57,962 bases of DNA. Source: Thermodesulfobium sp. 4217-1. Its GTDB lineage: Bacteria; Thermodesulfobiota; Thermodesulfobiia; Thermodesulfobiales; Thermodesulfobiaceae. Of the stretch, positions 8,921-17,521 are shown in pieces. The DNA lies in NCBI RefSeq assembly GCF_039822205.1, contig NZ_JBAGBW010000014.1:1-57962 (forward strand), read 5' to 3'. The notes beneath the pieces are model-generated. The model worked only from the letters and a program-made list of their open reading frames with translations, ran no database searches and had not been told where the DNA came from. The translations under genes were made by a program, and so were the position numbers. The first letter of the stretch is position 1. Each line of letters begins with the position of its first letter.

Positions 8921-9370
8921 TTGAGGGTTGTTGTCCAAAGGGTACAAAGCGCAAGCGTCAGCGTAAGTGAGAAAAATTTATATTCATCCATAGATAGAGG
9001 CTTAGTTTTACTTGTAAACGTCGAGAAGGATGACTCCAAGGAAGAGATATCTTCATTTTGTGAAAAAATATGTAAATTAAGGCTTTTTCAATCTGAAAAG
9101 ATGCCGATGGACATATCTCTTGTCGATATAAATGGCGAAGTATTGATCATACCTCAATTCACATTGCTTGCTAACACATCAAAGGGCTTGAGACCGAGCT
9201 TTGAGAGATCTGAAAAGCCAGATAGGGCTAATGAACTATTTGATTATATGTTTAGCGTTTTAAAAGAAAAGGTTGTTGTAAAAAAGGGATTTTTCGGGGA
9301 ACACATGCAGGTATCTCTTATAAACGATGGGCCTGTAACGGTTATTTTTGATACCAGGATGAGTCTATGA
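8921..9370 (+). CDS. dtd: D-aminoacyl-tRNA deacylase
   Basis: 149 residues, the normal length for DTD. Hydrolyses D-amino acids wrongly attached to tRNA. The start MRVVVQRVQSASV, the PQFTLLA segment (equivalent of the family's SQFTL) near residue 86 and the C-terminal NDGPVTVI (cross-subunit GPVT motif) are all present. TTG start with AAGGGGGAAG upstream. The stop overlaps the next gene's start (ATGA), indicating translational coupling to rdgB. Confidence 0.95.
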   Translation: MRVVVQRVQSASVSVSEKNLYSSIDRGLVLLVNVEKDDSKEEISSFCEKICKLRLFQSEKMPMDISLVDINGEVLIIPQFTLLANTSKGLRPSFERSEKPDRANELFDYMFSVLKEKVVVKKGFFGEHMQVSLINDGPVTVIFDTRMSL

Positions 9371-9954
9371 AGTTATTGCTTGCTACTAACAATAAAAACA
9401 AAATAAAAGAAATTGTAAACATTTTATCTAAATATTATTTTGAATTTGTGCTGCCAGGGGAAGTAGGTTGCTTTATCGATCCTGAAGAAACAGGCTCTAC
9501 TTTTTGTGAAAACGCTTTAATAAAAGCCAGGGCATTCTATGAAGCTACAGGTATCGCTGCTTTGGCAGATGACTCTGGCCTTGAAGTTGACGCGTTGGAC
9601 AAAAAGCCAGGGGTTTTGTCATCAAGGTTCTTTGGCGAGGTAACAGACGCAGAAAAATGTATGGGTATTTTGAAACTTCTTGGTGATTTGCCATTCGAAA
9701 AAAGGACTGCAAGGTTTAAGGCTTGTTTTGTTTTGTATAACGGCAAGATTTTGAATCAGGCAGAAGGTGTTTGTGAGGGACGCATTGCTTTTGAGCCTAA
9801 GGGCGAAAATGGGTTTGGTTACGATCCAATATTTATTCCATTAGACTTTAAAAAAAGTATGGCCGAGCTATCACTTGATGAAAAAGAAAAGATAAGCCAC
9901 AGGGGCAATGCATTAAGAATTTTCAGTAATAACATAAAAAAATTTAACAAATAG
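9367..9954 (+). CDS. rdgB: XTP/dITP pyrophosphatase (RdgB/HAM1)
   Basis: 195 residues. Removes non-canonical purine triphosphates (ITP, XTP) from the nucleotide pool. Motifs: N-terminal LLATNNKNKIKEI substrate loop, ALADDSGLEVDAL near residue 70, GYDPIFIP near 153, and KEKISHRGNALR near the C-terminus. Overlaps dtd by 4 bases and ends 12 bases before gcvT, so it is part of the same transcription unit. Confidence 0.95.
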   Translation: MKLLLATNNKNKIKEIVNILSKYYFEFVLPGEVGCFIDPEETGSTFCENALIKARAFYEATGIAALADDSGLEVDALDKKPGVLSSRFFGEVTDAEKCMGILKLLGDLPFEKRTARFKACFVLYNGKILNQAEGVCEGRIAFEPKGENGFGYDPIFIPLDFKKSMAELSLDEKEKISHRGNALRIFSNNIKKFNK

Positions 9955-9966
9955 GAAGGTGAAGTA

Positions 9967-11058
9967 ATGGAAAATCTTAAATCAACTCCGCTTGAGGCCG
10001 AACACATAAGGCTAAAGGCGAAAATGGCGCCATTTGGCGGTTGGAACATGCCTATTCAGTATGAAAGTATAATTGAAGAGCATATGCAGTGCAGAAAAAG
10101 TATAGCGCTTTTTGACACCTGTCATATGGGAGAGTTCTTCTTTACTGGCGATCTGGAAAAGACAAACATTGAGAGAGCTTTTTCATTTAAAGTCGGAACT
10201 ATAAAAGTTGGAAAGTGCAGATATGGTCTCATATTGAACGAAAAAGGTGGAATGGTAGACGATTGCATTATCTACAGATTGGGCGAAAATGAGCTTATGA
10301 TGGTAGTGAATGCAGGTACGAAGGATAACGATTTTAACGTTATAAAAAGTGTCTTAAAGGGTGATTTTGTATTCGAAGACAAGTCTGAAGTTACCTCAAA
10401 GATAGATGTTCAGGGGCCTCTTTCGAGAGATCTATTAAGAAAATATTTTGGCAGCGCAGTGGACGAGTTAAAATATTTCTCTTTCGTCAATGCTAATCTC
10501 ATGGGTCAGGATGTAATGCTTTCAAGAACTGGTTATACGGGGGAGCTGGGTTTTGAGATATACATGCCATCAAAGATTTGTGTAGAGGTTTGGAATGAAT
10601 TGCTTAAAGATGAAAGGATAAAACCTGCTGGTCTTGGAGCAAGGGATTTGCTAAGGCTTGAAATGGGCTATCCTTTGTACGGCAGCGATCTTGATGAAGA
10701 AACTACGCCTTTGGAAGCTGATCTGTCATATTTTGTGCACCTTGACAAAGATTTTGTTGGCAAGGATGTGCTTATGAAACAGGTGGAAAACGGATTAGAG
10801 AAAATTAGAGTTGGTTTTGTTTGCGATGGAAGAAGGGCTCCCAGACACGGTTATAGAATTTTTGCGGACGGGGTAGATATTGGATACGTTACGAGCGGTG
10901 GCTTTTCTCCGTCATTGGGCAAAGGAATCGGTATGGGTTATGTAAAGACCAAATATAGCAGTGAGAATTCTACATTAGAGCTATCGCAAGACAAGGTAAA
11001 AATCAATGCTGTAGTGGAAAAGATACCTTTTTACAAAGATGGATCTCTTAGAAAATAA
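9967..11058 (+). CDS. gcvT: Glycine cleavage T protein (aminomethyltransferase)
   Basis: 363 residues, standard length. Transfers the methylene group from aminomethyl-lipoyl-GcvH to tetrahydrofolate and releases ammonia. Seen: MAPFGGWNMPIQY near the N-terminus, LFDTCHMGE, GYTGELGFEIY in the folate-binding part, GLGARDLLRLEMGYPLYG, and the C-terminal barrel with VTSGGFSPSLGKGIGMGYV. First gene of gcvT-gcvH-gcvPA-gcvPB. No glycine riboswitch fits in the 12 bases before it, so control must come from further upstream. Confidence 0.97.
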   Translation: MENLKSTPLEAEHIRLKAKMAPFGGWNMPIQYESIIEEHMQCRKSIALFDTCHMGEFFFTGDLEKTNIERAFSFKVGTIKVGKCRYGLILNEKGGMVDDCIIYRLGENELMMVVNAGTKDNDFNVIKSVLKGDFVFEDKSEVTSKIDVQGPLSRDLLRKYFGSAVDELKYFSFVNANLMGQDVMLSRTGYTGELGFEIYMPSKICVEVWNELLKDERIKPAGLGARDLLRLEMGYPLYGSDLDEETTPLEADLSYFVHLDKDFVGKDVLMKQVENGLEKIRVGFVCDGRRAPRHGYRIFADGVDIGYVTSGGFSPSLGKGIGMGYVKTKYSSENSTLELSQDKVKINAVVEKIPFYKDGSLRK

Positions 11059-11090
11059 AAAAACTAAAAAATATTTGAGGAGGATTATTT

Positions 11091-11465
11091 ATGTCAAGAT
11101 ATTATTCAAAGGATCATGAGTGGTTAGAGATCGAGGGAAATGTGGGAACAATTGGAATTACAGATTATGCGCAGCATCAATTGGGAGATATAACGTATAT
11201 AGAAATGCCTGAAGTTGGTTCTGAGATTAAGCAATTTAGCATATTTTGTACTATTGAATCTGTAAAGGCTGCAAGCGATGTTTATGCCCCAGTGAGCGGC
11301 AAGATAAAAGAGATTAATGAAGCCTTGGAAAACACGCCAGAAATTATAAATAAGAGTCCTGAAGGCGAAGGCTGGATAGTAAAGGTTGAAGTTTCAAATG
11401 TGAGCGAGTTTGATAACCTGATGGACAAGAGCTCTTACGAATCTTACGTTAAGGGGTTGGACTAA
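11091..11465 (+). CDS. gcvH: Glycine cleavage H protein
   Basis: 124-residue lipoyl carrier that shuttles the aminomethyl group between P, T and L proteins. The lipoylation lysine is Lys59 within ESVKAASDVYAPVSG, and the family signatures DHEWLE, GITDYAQHQLGD and the C-terminal GEGWIVKVE are present. AGGAGGATT upstream gives a good start. Two bases separate it from gcvPA. The lipM and lipA genes that would modify Lys59 follow in the same cluster. Confidence 0.97.
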   Translation: MSRYYSKDHEWLEIEGNVGTIGITDYAQHQLGDITYIEMPEVGSEIKQFSIFCTIESVKAASDVYAPVSGKIKEINEALENTPEIINKSPEGEGWIVKVEVSNVSEFDNLMDKSSYESYVKGLD

Positions 11466-11467
11466 AA

Positions 11468-12790
11468 ATGAATTTTTGTCCGCATACGCCAGAGGATATA
11501 AAGGAAATGTGCTCTGCTTGTAATATAAGCGATCCAGATGATCTATTTAAAGGTCTGCCTGTAGAAGATATAGATTTTAAGAAATTGAATAAGGGCATCT
11601 CTGAATTTGAGGGATATAACAATATTTTAGATCTGGCCAAGAAAAATAATTTATTGTCATATCATTTTATAGGGGGAGGTCTCTACGATCACATAATTCC
11701 AAGCGTAGTTGATTTTACCACATCGAGATCTGAATTTTATACCGCATATACTCCCTACCAGCCAGAGTGTTCTCAAGGAACCTTGCAAGCATTGTTTGAA
11801 TATCAGACTGCTATATGCAATCTGACCGATCTAGATGTAACAAATGCTTCGCTTTACGATGGCGGTAGCGCTCTTGCCGAGGCTGTTTTGATGTCTCTTA
11901 GGATTACCAAGAGAGAAAAAATAGTTATGGACAAAAGCGTTAATCCTATATATAGAAATATAGTTAAGACATATTTAAAGTTCTTGCCTTACGAGCTAAT
12001 CGAGGTTGAGACCAATGGGATTGAGCCTGATTTTGAAAAGATAAAGTCTTTGCTTGATTCAGATGCAGCATGTTTTGTCTTTCAAAATCCAACTTTTTAT
12101 GGTAGTGTGCACGACTGGACTGATTTGATAAGCGTTGCACACGAAAAGGGAGTATTGGCGATAGCTTCTGTTTACCCAATTTCTTTAGGAATTGTAAAAA
12201 CTCCTGGTCAGATGGGGGTAGACATAGCTACTGGTGATGGGCAGTCATTGGGTAATCCACTTTCCTTTGGCGGACCATATTTTGGCTTTCTGGTTACGAA
12301 AAAGGCATATATTAGAAATATGCCTGGTAGGATTGTGGGCGAAACAGTAGATAGGAACAATAAGAGGGCTTTCGTCCTTACATTACAAGCAAGAGAGCAG
12401 CACATAAAAAGACATCGTGCAACTTCAAACATATGCTCAAATGAAGGACTTTGTGCTTTGAGGGCTTTGGTTTATCTGTGCTCTCTTGGGAAAAGCGGTC
12501 TTAAGGAATTGTCTTTGCTAAACTTCAGCAAGAGTGAATATATGAAAGAAAAGCTGTCTAAGCTTGGCTTGAAGATAAAAAACAATGGCACTACTTTTAA
12601 CGAATTTGTAGTTGAATTTAAGAAGCCTGCAAAAGATATTTTTTCAGATCTTTTATCAAAGAATATTGCTTTTGGGATACCTCTTTATATTTTCGGAGGC
12701 TCTGAAAATGATATTTTAATCAACGTAACTGAAAAGATGTCAAAGGAAAAGATAGATAATGTATGTTCTATTTTGGAGGCCATACTATGA
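11468..12790 (+). CDS. gcvPA: Glycine dehydrogenase subunit 1 (P protein, N-terminal half)
   Basis: 440 residues, the size of the alpha subunit of split two-part P proteins. Together with GcvPB it decarboxylates glycine using PLP. Seen: CPHTPEDIKEM near the start, FTAYTPYQPECSQGTLQALFEYQT near residue 100, and KRAFVLTLQAREQHIKRHRATSNICSN near 300. The alpha subunit has the aminotransferase fold without the PLP lysine. Stop codon overlaps the gcvPB start (ATGA). Confidence 0.96.
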   Translation: MNFCPHTPEDIKEMCSACNISDPDDLFKGLPVEDIDFKKLNKGISEFEGYNNILDLAKKNNLLSYHFIGGGLYDHIIPSVVDFTTSRSEFYTAYTPYQPECSQGTLQALFEYQTAICNLTDLDVTNASLYDGGSALAEAVLMSLRITKREKIVMDKSVNPIYRNIVKTYLKFLPYELIEVETNGIEPDFEKIKSLLDSDAACFVFQNPTFYGSVHDWTDLISVAHEKGVLAIASVYPISLGIVKTPGQMGVDIATGDGQSLGNPLSFGGPYFGFLVTKKAYIRNMPGRIVGETVDRNNKRAFVLTLQAREQHIKRHRATSNICSNEGLCALRALVYLCSLGKSGLKELSLLNFSKSEYMKEKLSKLGLKIKNNGTTFNEFVVEFKKPAKDIFSDLLSKNIAFGIPLYIFGGSENDILINVTEKMSKEKIDNVCSILEAIL

Positions 12791-14235
12791 AATTAATATT
12801 TGAGGAATCGAAATGCGGTAGAAAGTCATTTAATCTGCCCGAATCAGACGTAAGCTTAAAAAATTTCCCAGTTGAATTGTCGCGCTCAGATGTGGATCTG
12901 CCAGAGATTTCAGAACTTGATTTGGTAAGACATTTTGTTAATTTATCCAGATTAAACTTTTCTGTAGATACGCAGTTCTATCCATTGGGATCTTGCACAA
13001 TGAAATACAATCCAAAAATATTGGAAAAGGCTTCAAGCACGCCTGAATTTTCAAATCTGCATCCTTATTTGTCTATTTTGCCAGAGTGCATTGATAGGTG
13101 TAATGGTGCCCTTGAGATAATTTCTGATTTTCAAGATATGCTGTGCGAGATAACTGGAATGGATTGCGCTACTGTAAACCCAATGGCTGGTGCTCATGGC
13201 GAATTAACTGGCATTATGATTATTTCCAGCTATCATAAGTCAAAAAATTCTAAGAGAACCAAGGTTATTGTCCCTGATTCTTCACATGGGACGAACCCTG
13301 CGAGCGCATCTATGGTGGGCTATGAGGTGGTTACCATACCATCAAATAGCGAAGGCGAGATGGACGTAAACGAGCTAAAAAAGCATCTTGATACCGATGT
13401 GGCAGCTGTAATGATGACGTGTCCGAATACGCTGGGCCTATTTGAGAAAAATATAAAGCAGATTTCCGACATGGCGCATTCGGTAGGCGCTTTAATGTAC
13501 TATGACGGTGCAAATCTTAATGCAATTATGGGTAAGGTAAGACCTGGCGACCTTGGGTTTGACGTAATACACGTGAACGTTCATAAAACTTTTGGTACCC
13601 CTCATGGCGGCGGAGGTCCTGGGGCTGGCCCTGTGGGAGTAAAGAAGTTTCTTGAAGACTTTCTCCCTATACCAAGGGTAAAAAGAGATAATGGCTCTTT
13701 GGTAGTAATATCTAGCTCAGACAAGTCTATTGGTCACGTTTCGTCATTTTTCGGAAATTTTGCTGTGGTGCTGAGGGCATATCTGTATATTAAGCTCCTT
13801 GGTCATGATGGAATAAAATATTCTGCTGAAATGGCAGTACTGAACGCAAATTATGTAATGAATAAGCTTAAAAAATATCTAAAGCTTCCCTATGATAGAT
13901 CTTGTATGCATGAGTGCGTATTCTCTCTTTCTGAAATGGCAAAAGTTGGAGCAAGCGCATTGGATTTCGCAAAATATCTTATAGATATGGACTTTCATCC
14001 GCCTACGATATATTTTCCATTGATAGTAAAAGAGGCCTTTATGATAGAGCCAACCGAAACAGAATCAAAAGAAACTCTGGATAAATTTGTCGATACTATT
14101 ATTGACGCAGTAAAATTAACCGAACAAAATGCTGAGGTTTTTAAAGAATTCCCCAAAACAACTATCATTTCAAGGCCTGATGAGACGAAGGCTGCCAGAG
14201 ATTTAGTAGTTAAATATGAAAAAGTAGTTGGTTAA
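12787..14235 (+). CDS. gcvPB: Glycine dehydrogenase subunit 2 (P protein, PLP half)
   Basis: 482 residues, catalytic beta subunit. The PLP lysine is in VHKTFGTPHGGGGPGAGP near residue 265. N-terminal FYPLGSCTMKYNPK and the SSHGTNPASA segment are standard for the family. The reading frame is open from 12763, but the ATG at 12787 has GGAGG eight bases upstream (12775-12779) and overlaps the gcvPA stop, so it is the start. Followed by a 69-base gap before lipM. Confidence 0.96.
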   Translation: MKLIFEESKCGRKSFNLPESDVSLKNFPVELSRSDVDLPEISELDLVRHFVNLSRLNFSVDTQFYPLGSCTMKYNPKILEKASSTPEFSNLHPYLSILPECIDRCNGALEIISDFQDMLCEITGMDCATVNPMAGAHGELTGIMIISSYHKSKNSKRTKVIVPDSSHGTNPASASMVGYEVVTIPSNSEGEMDVNELKKHLDTDVAAVMMTCPNTLGLFEKNIKQISDMAHSVGALMYYDGANLNAIMGKVRPGDLGFDVIHVNVHKTFGTPHGGGGPGAGPVGVKKFLEDFLPIPRVKRDNGSLVVISSSDKSIGHVSSFFGNFAVVLRAYLYIKLLGHDGIKYSAEMAVLNANYVMNKLKKYLKLPYDRSCMHECVFSLSEMAKVGASALDFAKYLIDMDFHPPTIYFPLIVKEAFMIEPTETESKETLDKFVDTIIDAVKLTEQNAEVFKEFPKTTIISRPDETKAARDLVVKYEKVVG

Positions 14236-14304
14236 TAAATTTTGTGAGACATAATGTCGTGGGTGTTTTAAAAAATATTATTATTAAGAAAGAAGGGGCT
14301 TGGG

Positions 14305-15093
14305 TTGTCTAATAAGAGCTTTAGGTTTATAGTTTCGTCGCCATTAAGCGGTGATTACAATATGGCTATTGACGAGGCTTTGTATCTAACCTTTCTAAAG
14401 AAAAGAGAACCTGTAATAAGATTTTATTTTTGGAGTCCCTCAGTGCTTTCTGTGGGTAGATTTCAGAAAATATCTGATATTAACAAGGTCTTCTTATCTA
14501 AAGAAGAAGGATCTTTCGTTAGAAGACTAACCGGGGGGAATGCTCTATATCATCATGAGGAAATTTCATATTCTATAGTTTGTTCCCAGGAGCATTTAGG
14601 CAACCTATCTGTAATTGATTCTTATAAAAAGTTGACTTCTTTCGTTTTAGACTTTTATAATTCTTTAAATTTAAATGCAAAATGGGCTTGCGAGTGTGAG
14701 GATAAAAGGTCAAGCGAAAACCCAATATTGTGTTATCAGGGAAAAGAAAAATACGATATTGTAATAGATGGACAAAAAGTTGGCGGCAATGCTCAGAAGC
14801 GCTCTCATGACGTGATATTTCAACACGGATCTATTCCTATAAAAAGTAGAAAAAACCTTTCTAAATTGTACGAAAGCGGTAAGTCACTTCAGGATTGGAT
14901 CGGTGACATCTCTTATGAGAACACTGTTAAAGGGCTTGCGTCTTCGTTTAGCAAAGAGATGAAGGCAGAGCTAAATTTTTGTGAACCAACAAAAAACGAG
15001 ATTAAACTCTCCTCCCTCCTAAGGGAGAAAAAATATTTATCTGAAAGCTGGAATTGTGATGGTATTGAAAAAGAAACCTATTTGGCTTCATAA
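14305..15093 (+). CDS. LipM-like octanoyltransferase / lipoate-protein ligase family
   Basis: 262 residues of the BPL/LplA/LipB fold. Seen: NMAIDEALYL, RRLTGGNALYHHEEISYS (the RRxTGG acyl-site motif), and YDIVIDGQKVGGNAQKR with the conserved lysine, followed by FQHGSIPI. A cysteine in PILCYQG just before this segment sits where LipM has its acyl-thioester cysteine, which favours octanoyl transfer from octanoyl-ACP over free lipoate ligation. The adjacent lipA, which needs octanoylated protein, supports this. TTG start with AAGAAGGGG upstream. Its 3' end overlaps lipA by 38 bases. Confidence 0.82.
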   Translation: MSNKSFRFIVSSPLSGDYNMAIDEALYLTFLKKREPVIRFYFWSPSVLSVGRFQKISDINKVFLSKEEGSFVRRLTGGNALYHHEEISYSIVCSQEHLGNLSVIDSYKKLTSFVLDFYNSLNLNAKWACECEDKRSSENPILCYQGKEKYDIVIDGQKVGGNAQKRSHDVIFQHGSIPIKSRKNLSKLYESGKSLQDWIGDISYENTVKGLASSFSKEMKAELNFCEPTKNEIKLSSLLREKKYLSESWNCDGIEKETYLAS

Positions 15094-15940
15094 TAAGGTT
15101 TGTCAAAAAACAGAAAACTATACAAGATCTTTGCTAAAAGATTTAGATTTGCACACGGTGTGCGAAGAGGCAAGGTGCCCAAATATTTCTGAGTGTTTTG
15201 GAAAGGGGCATGCGACCTTCTTAATTATGGGCGATGTGTGCACAAGAGCGTGCGAATTTTGTAATGTTAAAAAGGCTAAGTCTGGAAATTTGCTAAATCC
15301 TTTGGATCCTGGTGAGCCTGAAAGGATATCTCAGGCAGTTCAGAGAATGAATCTCTCTCATGTGGTTATCACTTCACCCACGAGAGACGATGTCTTTGAC
15401 GGTGGGGCGTTGCACTTTGCAAACACTATAAAAGAGATTAGAAATTCTATGCCAGATACTACAATTGAAGTATTGGTGCCCGACTTTAAGGCTGATATAG
15501 ATTCTATAAAAACAGTATTGGATTCAGAACCTGAGATCTTTGGTCACAACGTAGAAACAGTTCCAAGGCTTTATTCTATAAGGAAGGGCGCATCGTTCGA
15601 GAGGTCCTTAAGCGTTTTAGAAATTGCAAAAAAGATGTCGCCAAATATGTATACAAAAACCGGAATAATGCTTGGCCTGGGAGAAACATTTGATGAATTG
15701 AAAGAAGTTTTTGATAAACTTATTAAAATCAAATGCGACTTTCTTAGTATGGGACAATATCTTCAACCAGGGCTGAACAATATAGAGGTCTCTGAATACG
15801 TTCATCCCGACAAATTTCAAGAAATAAAAGATATTGCAAAAGAATTTGGGTTTAAACATGTTGAAAGTGCCCCTTATGTGAGAAGCTCTTACAACGCGCA
15901 AAAATATTTATCTTATGAGGAGTATGATGGTGGAAAATAA
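15056..15940 (+). CDS. lipA: Lipoyl synthase
   Basis: 294 residues. Radical-SAM enzyme that inserts two sulfurs into octanoyl-GcvH. The auxiliary cluster motif CEEARCPNISEC (CX4CX5C) precedes the radical-SAM CTRACEFC, and the C-terminal RSSYNAQ supplies the serine ligand of the auxiliary cluster. The start is GTG at 15056, inside the end of lipM, followed at once by ATG at 15059; either could be used. Placed between lipM and lpd, it completes local lipoylation of GcvH. Confidence 0.96.
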   Translation: MMVLKKKPIWLHNKVCQKTENYTRSLLKDLDLHTVCEEARCPNISECFGKGHATFLIMGDVCTRACEFCNVKKAKSGNLLNPLDPGEPERISQAVQRMNLSHVVITSPTRDDVFDGGALHFANTIKEIRNSMPDTTIEVLVPDFKADIDSIKTVLDSEPEIFGHNVETVPRLYSIRKGASFERSLSVLEIAKKMSPNMYTKTGIMLGLGETFDELKEVFDKLIKIKCDFLSMGQYLQPGLNNIEVSEYVHPDKFQEIKDIAKEFGFKHVESAPYVRSSYNAQKYLSYEEYDGGK

Positions 15941-17282
15941 ATTTGATGTTATTGTACTTGGCGCAGGTCCAGCTGGGTATGAGTGCGCGCTCTATCTGGG
16001 CGAAAGAGGCAAAAGAGTATGTCTTGTAGATAAATCCGAGGAACATATTGGCGGGACGTGTCTGAATGAAGGATGTATTCCAGTAAAGTCATTGGTTGAA
16101 AGTGCCCATTTAATTCAGAGAATGAAAGAATACAAGGGCGTTTTCGATATAAATTTTAATGTCGAATATGCTAATGCAGTAAAACTCTTAGATGAACAAA
16201 AGTCTCAGTTAAGACAGGGAGTAATCTCAAGGCTGAAAAAGTCAAAGATTGATATGGTTTTTGGTAAAGGGACATTGATTGGCAAAAATGCCGTAAGAGT
16301 AGGAGATGCTGATTATTTTGCTGATAATATAGTCTTATCAACTGGCTCATATCCAAAGAGCCTTCCAGGTCTGGTGATTGATGAGAAGAAGATTATTTCA
16401 AGCAGCGGTCTCTTAAGGCTGAAATGCCTGCCAAAGGATATCCTTATCGTAGGCGGGGGTTATGTGGGCTGTGAATTTGCATCCTTACTAAATTATTTGG
16501 GATCAAACGTAACAATTGTCGAGTTTTTGCCAAAAATAATGGGTTTTGAAGACGAAGAGGTTTCGCGCACCCTTCTTAGAGAATTTAAAAAGAGAAATAT
16601 TTCTGTGAATACCAATTCAGAGATTGTGGATGTCCAAAATAAAGATGAAAAGATTTCGGTTAGTTTTAAAAACAGACAAAATGATTCTGTTAAAGACGTT
16701 TCAGTAGATCTGATCCTGGTCTCAGTTGGAAGGGGAGCTAACACAAAGGATCTGAATTTGGAAGTAGTTAGCGCAAAAACTGAAAGAGATTTCATAGTTG
16801 TAGAGAAAGACTTTAGCATAAACAACAGCTGCGTATATGCCGTGGGAGATATAATAAAAACTCCTATGCTTGCTAATGTGGCTACAAGAGAGGGCATATT
16901 TGTAGCAAGGGGGATAACTGGAGAACCAAGAAATTTAAACTATGATCTTTTGCCAAGGGTTGTATTTACCGATCCTGGTGTAGGGTGCATTGGGTTTACC
17001 GAAGAGGATCTAAAGTCAAAGGGCATTTCTTACAAGACTTACAAGGCATTTTTCAAGGGCAATGGAAAGGCCCTTATTATGGGTCAAAATTCAGGGTTTT
17101 TTAAAGCCCTTACTTCTGAAGATGGAGCGATACTGGGTGCTATGTTCATTGGTCCTATGGCCTATGAGTTAATTCATATTGTCGCAGTTGCGATGAAAAG
17201 CAGCATAAGCATTGCTGAGCTTAATGACATAATATATGGTCATCCTACTCTTTCTGAGATAATCTTTAACGCAGTTTTGTAA
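15927..17282 (+). CDS. lpdA: Dihydrolipoamide dehydrogenase (L protein)
   Basis: About 451 residues. FAD enzyme that reoxidises dihydrolipoyl-GcvH with NAD+. Seen: VIVLGAGPAGYE (FAD site), GGTCLNEGCIPVKSL (redox disulfide CxxxxC), VGGGYVGCEFAS (NAD site), VYAVGD, and the C-terminal HPTLSE with the active-site His-Glu pair. The frame opens at ATG 15915, but AGGAG at 15918-15922 places the likely start at ATG 15927 (or GTG 15930). It overlaps the lipA 3' end. Last gene of the glycine cleavage cluster. Confidence 0.95.
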   Translation: MVENKFDVIVLGAGPAGYECALYLGERGKRVCLVDKSEEHIGGTCLNEGCIPVKSLVESAHLIQRMKEYKGVFDINFNVEYANAVKLLDEQKSQLRQGVISRLKKSKIDMVFGKGTLIGKNAVRVGDADYFADNIVLSTGSYPKSLPGLVIDEKKIISSSGLLRLKCLPKDILIVGGGYVGCEFASLLNYLGSNVTIVEFLPKIMGFEDEEVSRTLLREFKKRNISVNTNSEIVDVQNKDEKISVSFKNRQNDSVKDVSVDLILVSVGRGANTKDLNLEVVSAKTERDFIVVEKDFSINNSCVYAVGDIIKTPMLANVATREGIFVARGITGEPRNLNYDLLPRVVFTDPGVGCIGFTEEDLKSKGISYKTYKAFFKGNGKALIMGQNSGFFKALTSEDGAILGAMFIGPMAYELIHIVAVAMKSSISIAELNDIIYGHPTLSEIIFNAVL

Positions 17283-17521
17283 ATATTTTCAGTAAATTTA
17301 TTTTTGGTAGAAATTTCTTACCCGTGGGGGGGGGAGATTTTTAAATTTATAAATAATATTTAGTTTGCTATAAGTATGTTTTATCTATTCTATATGTTTT
17401 ATTTATTCTTTAAGGTGTAAAATAAATATATATTTTTTAACTAATTTAACATAGAAATGCTATCTATTCTTGTTTTCTTTATTTTATTATTATATATGCC
17501 TCAAAAAAGGGAGTGAATTGA
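17283..17521. other. Intergenic region upstream of the Sec formate dehydrogenase operon
   Basis: 239 bases without a gene. It contains a run of nine G (about 17325-17333) that stands out in AT-rich DNA. Three copies of TATYTATTCT lie at 17382-17391, 17400-17409 and 17461-17470 and could be regulator sites. No convincing -35/-10 pair was found. The ribosome site AAAAAAGGGAG precedes the ATG at 17522. Confidence 0.4.

Noticed and set aside
9955-9966. Glycine riboswitch before gcvT
   Set aside because: There are only 12 bases between rdgB and gcvT, so none can fit there.
12763-12786. Upstream start for gcvPB
   Set aside because: It would overlap gcvPA further and ignores the GGAGG-spaced ATG at 12787.
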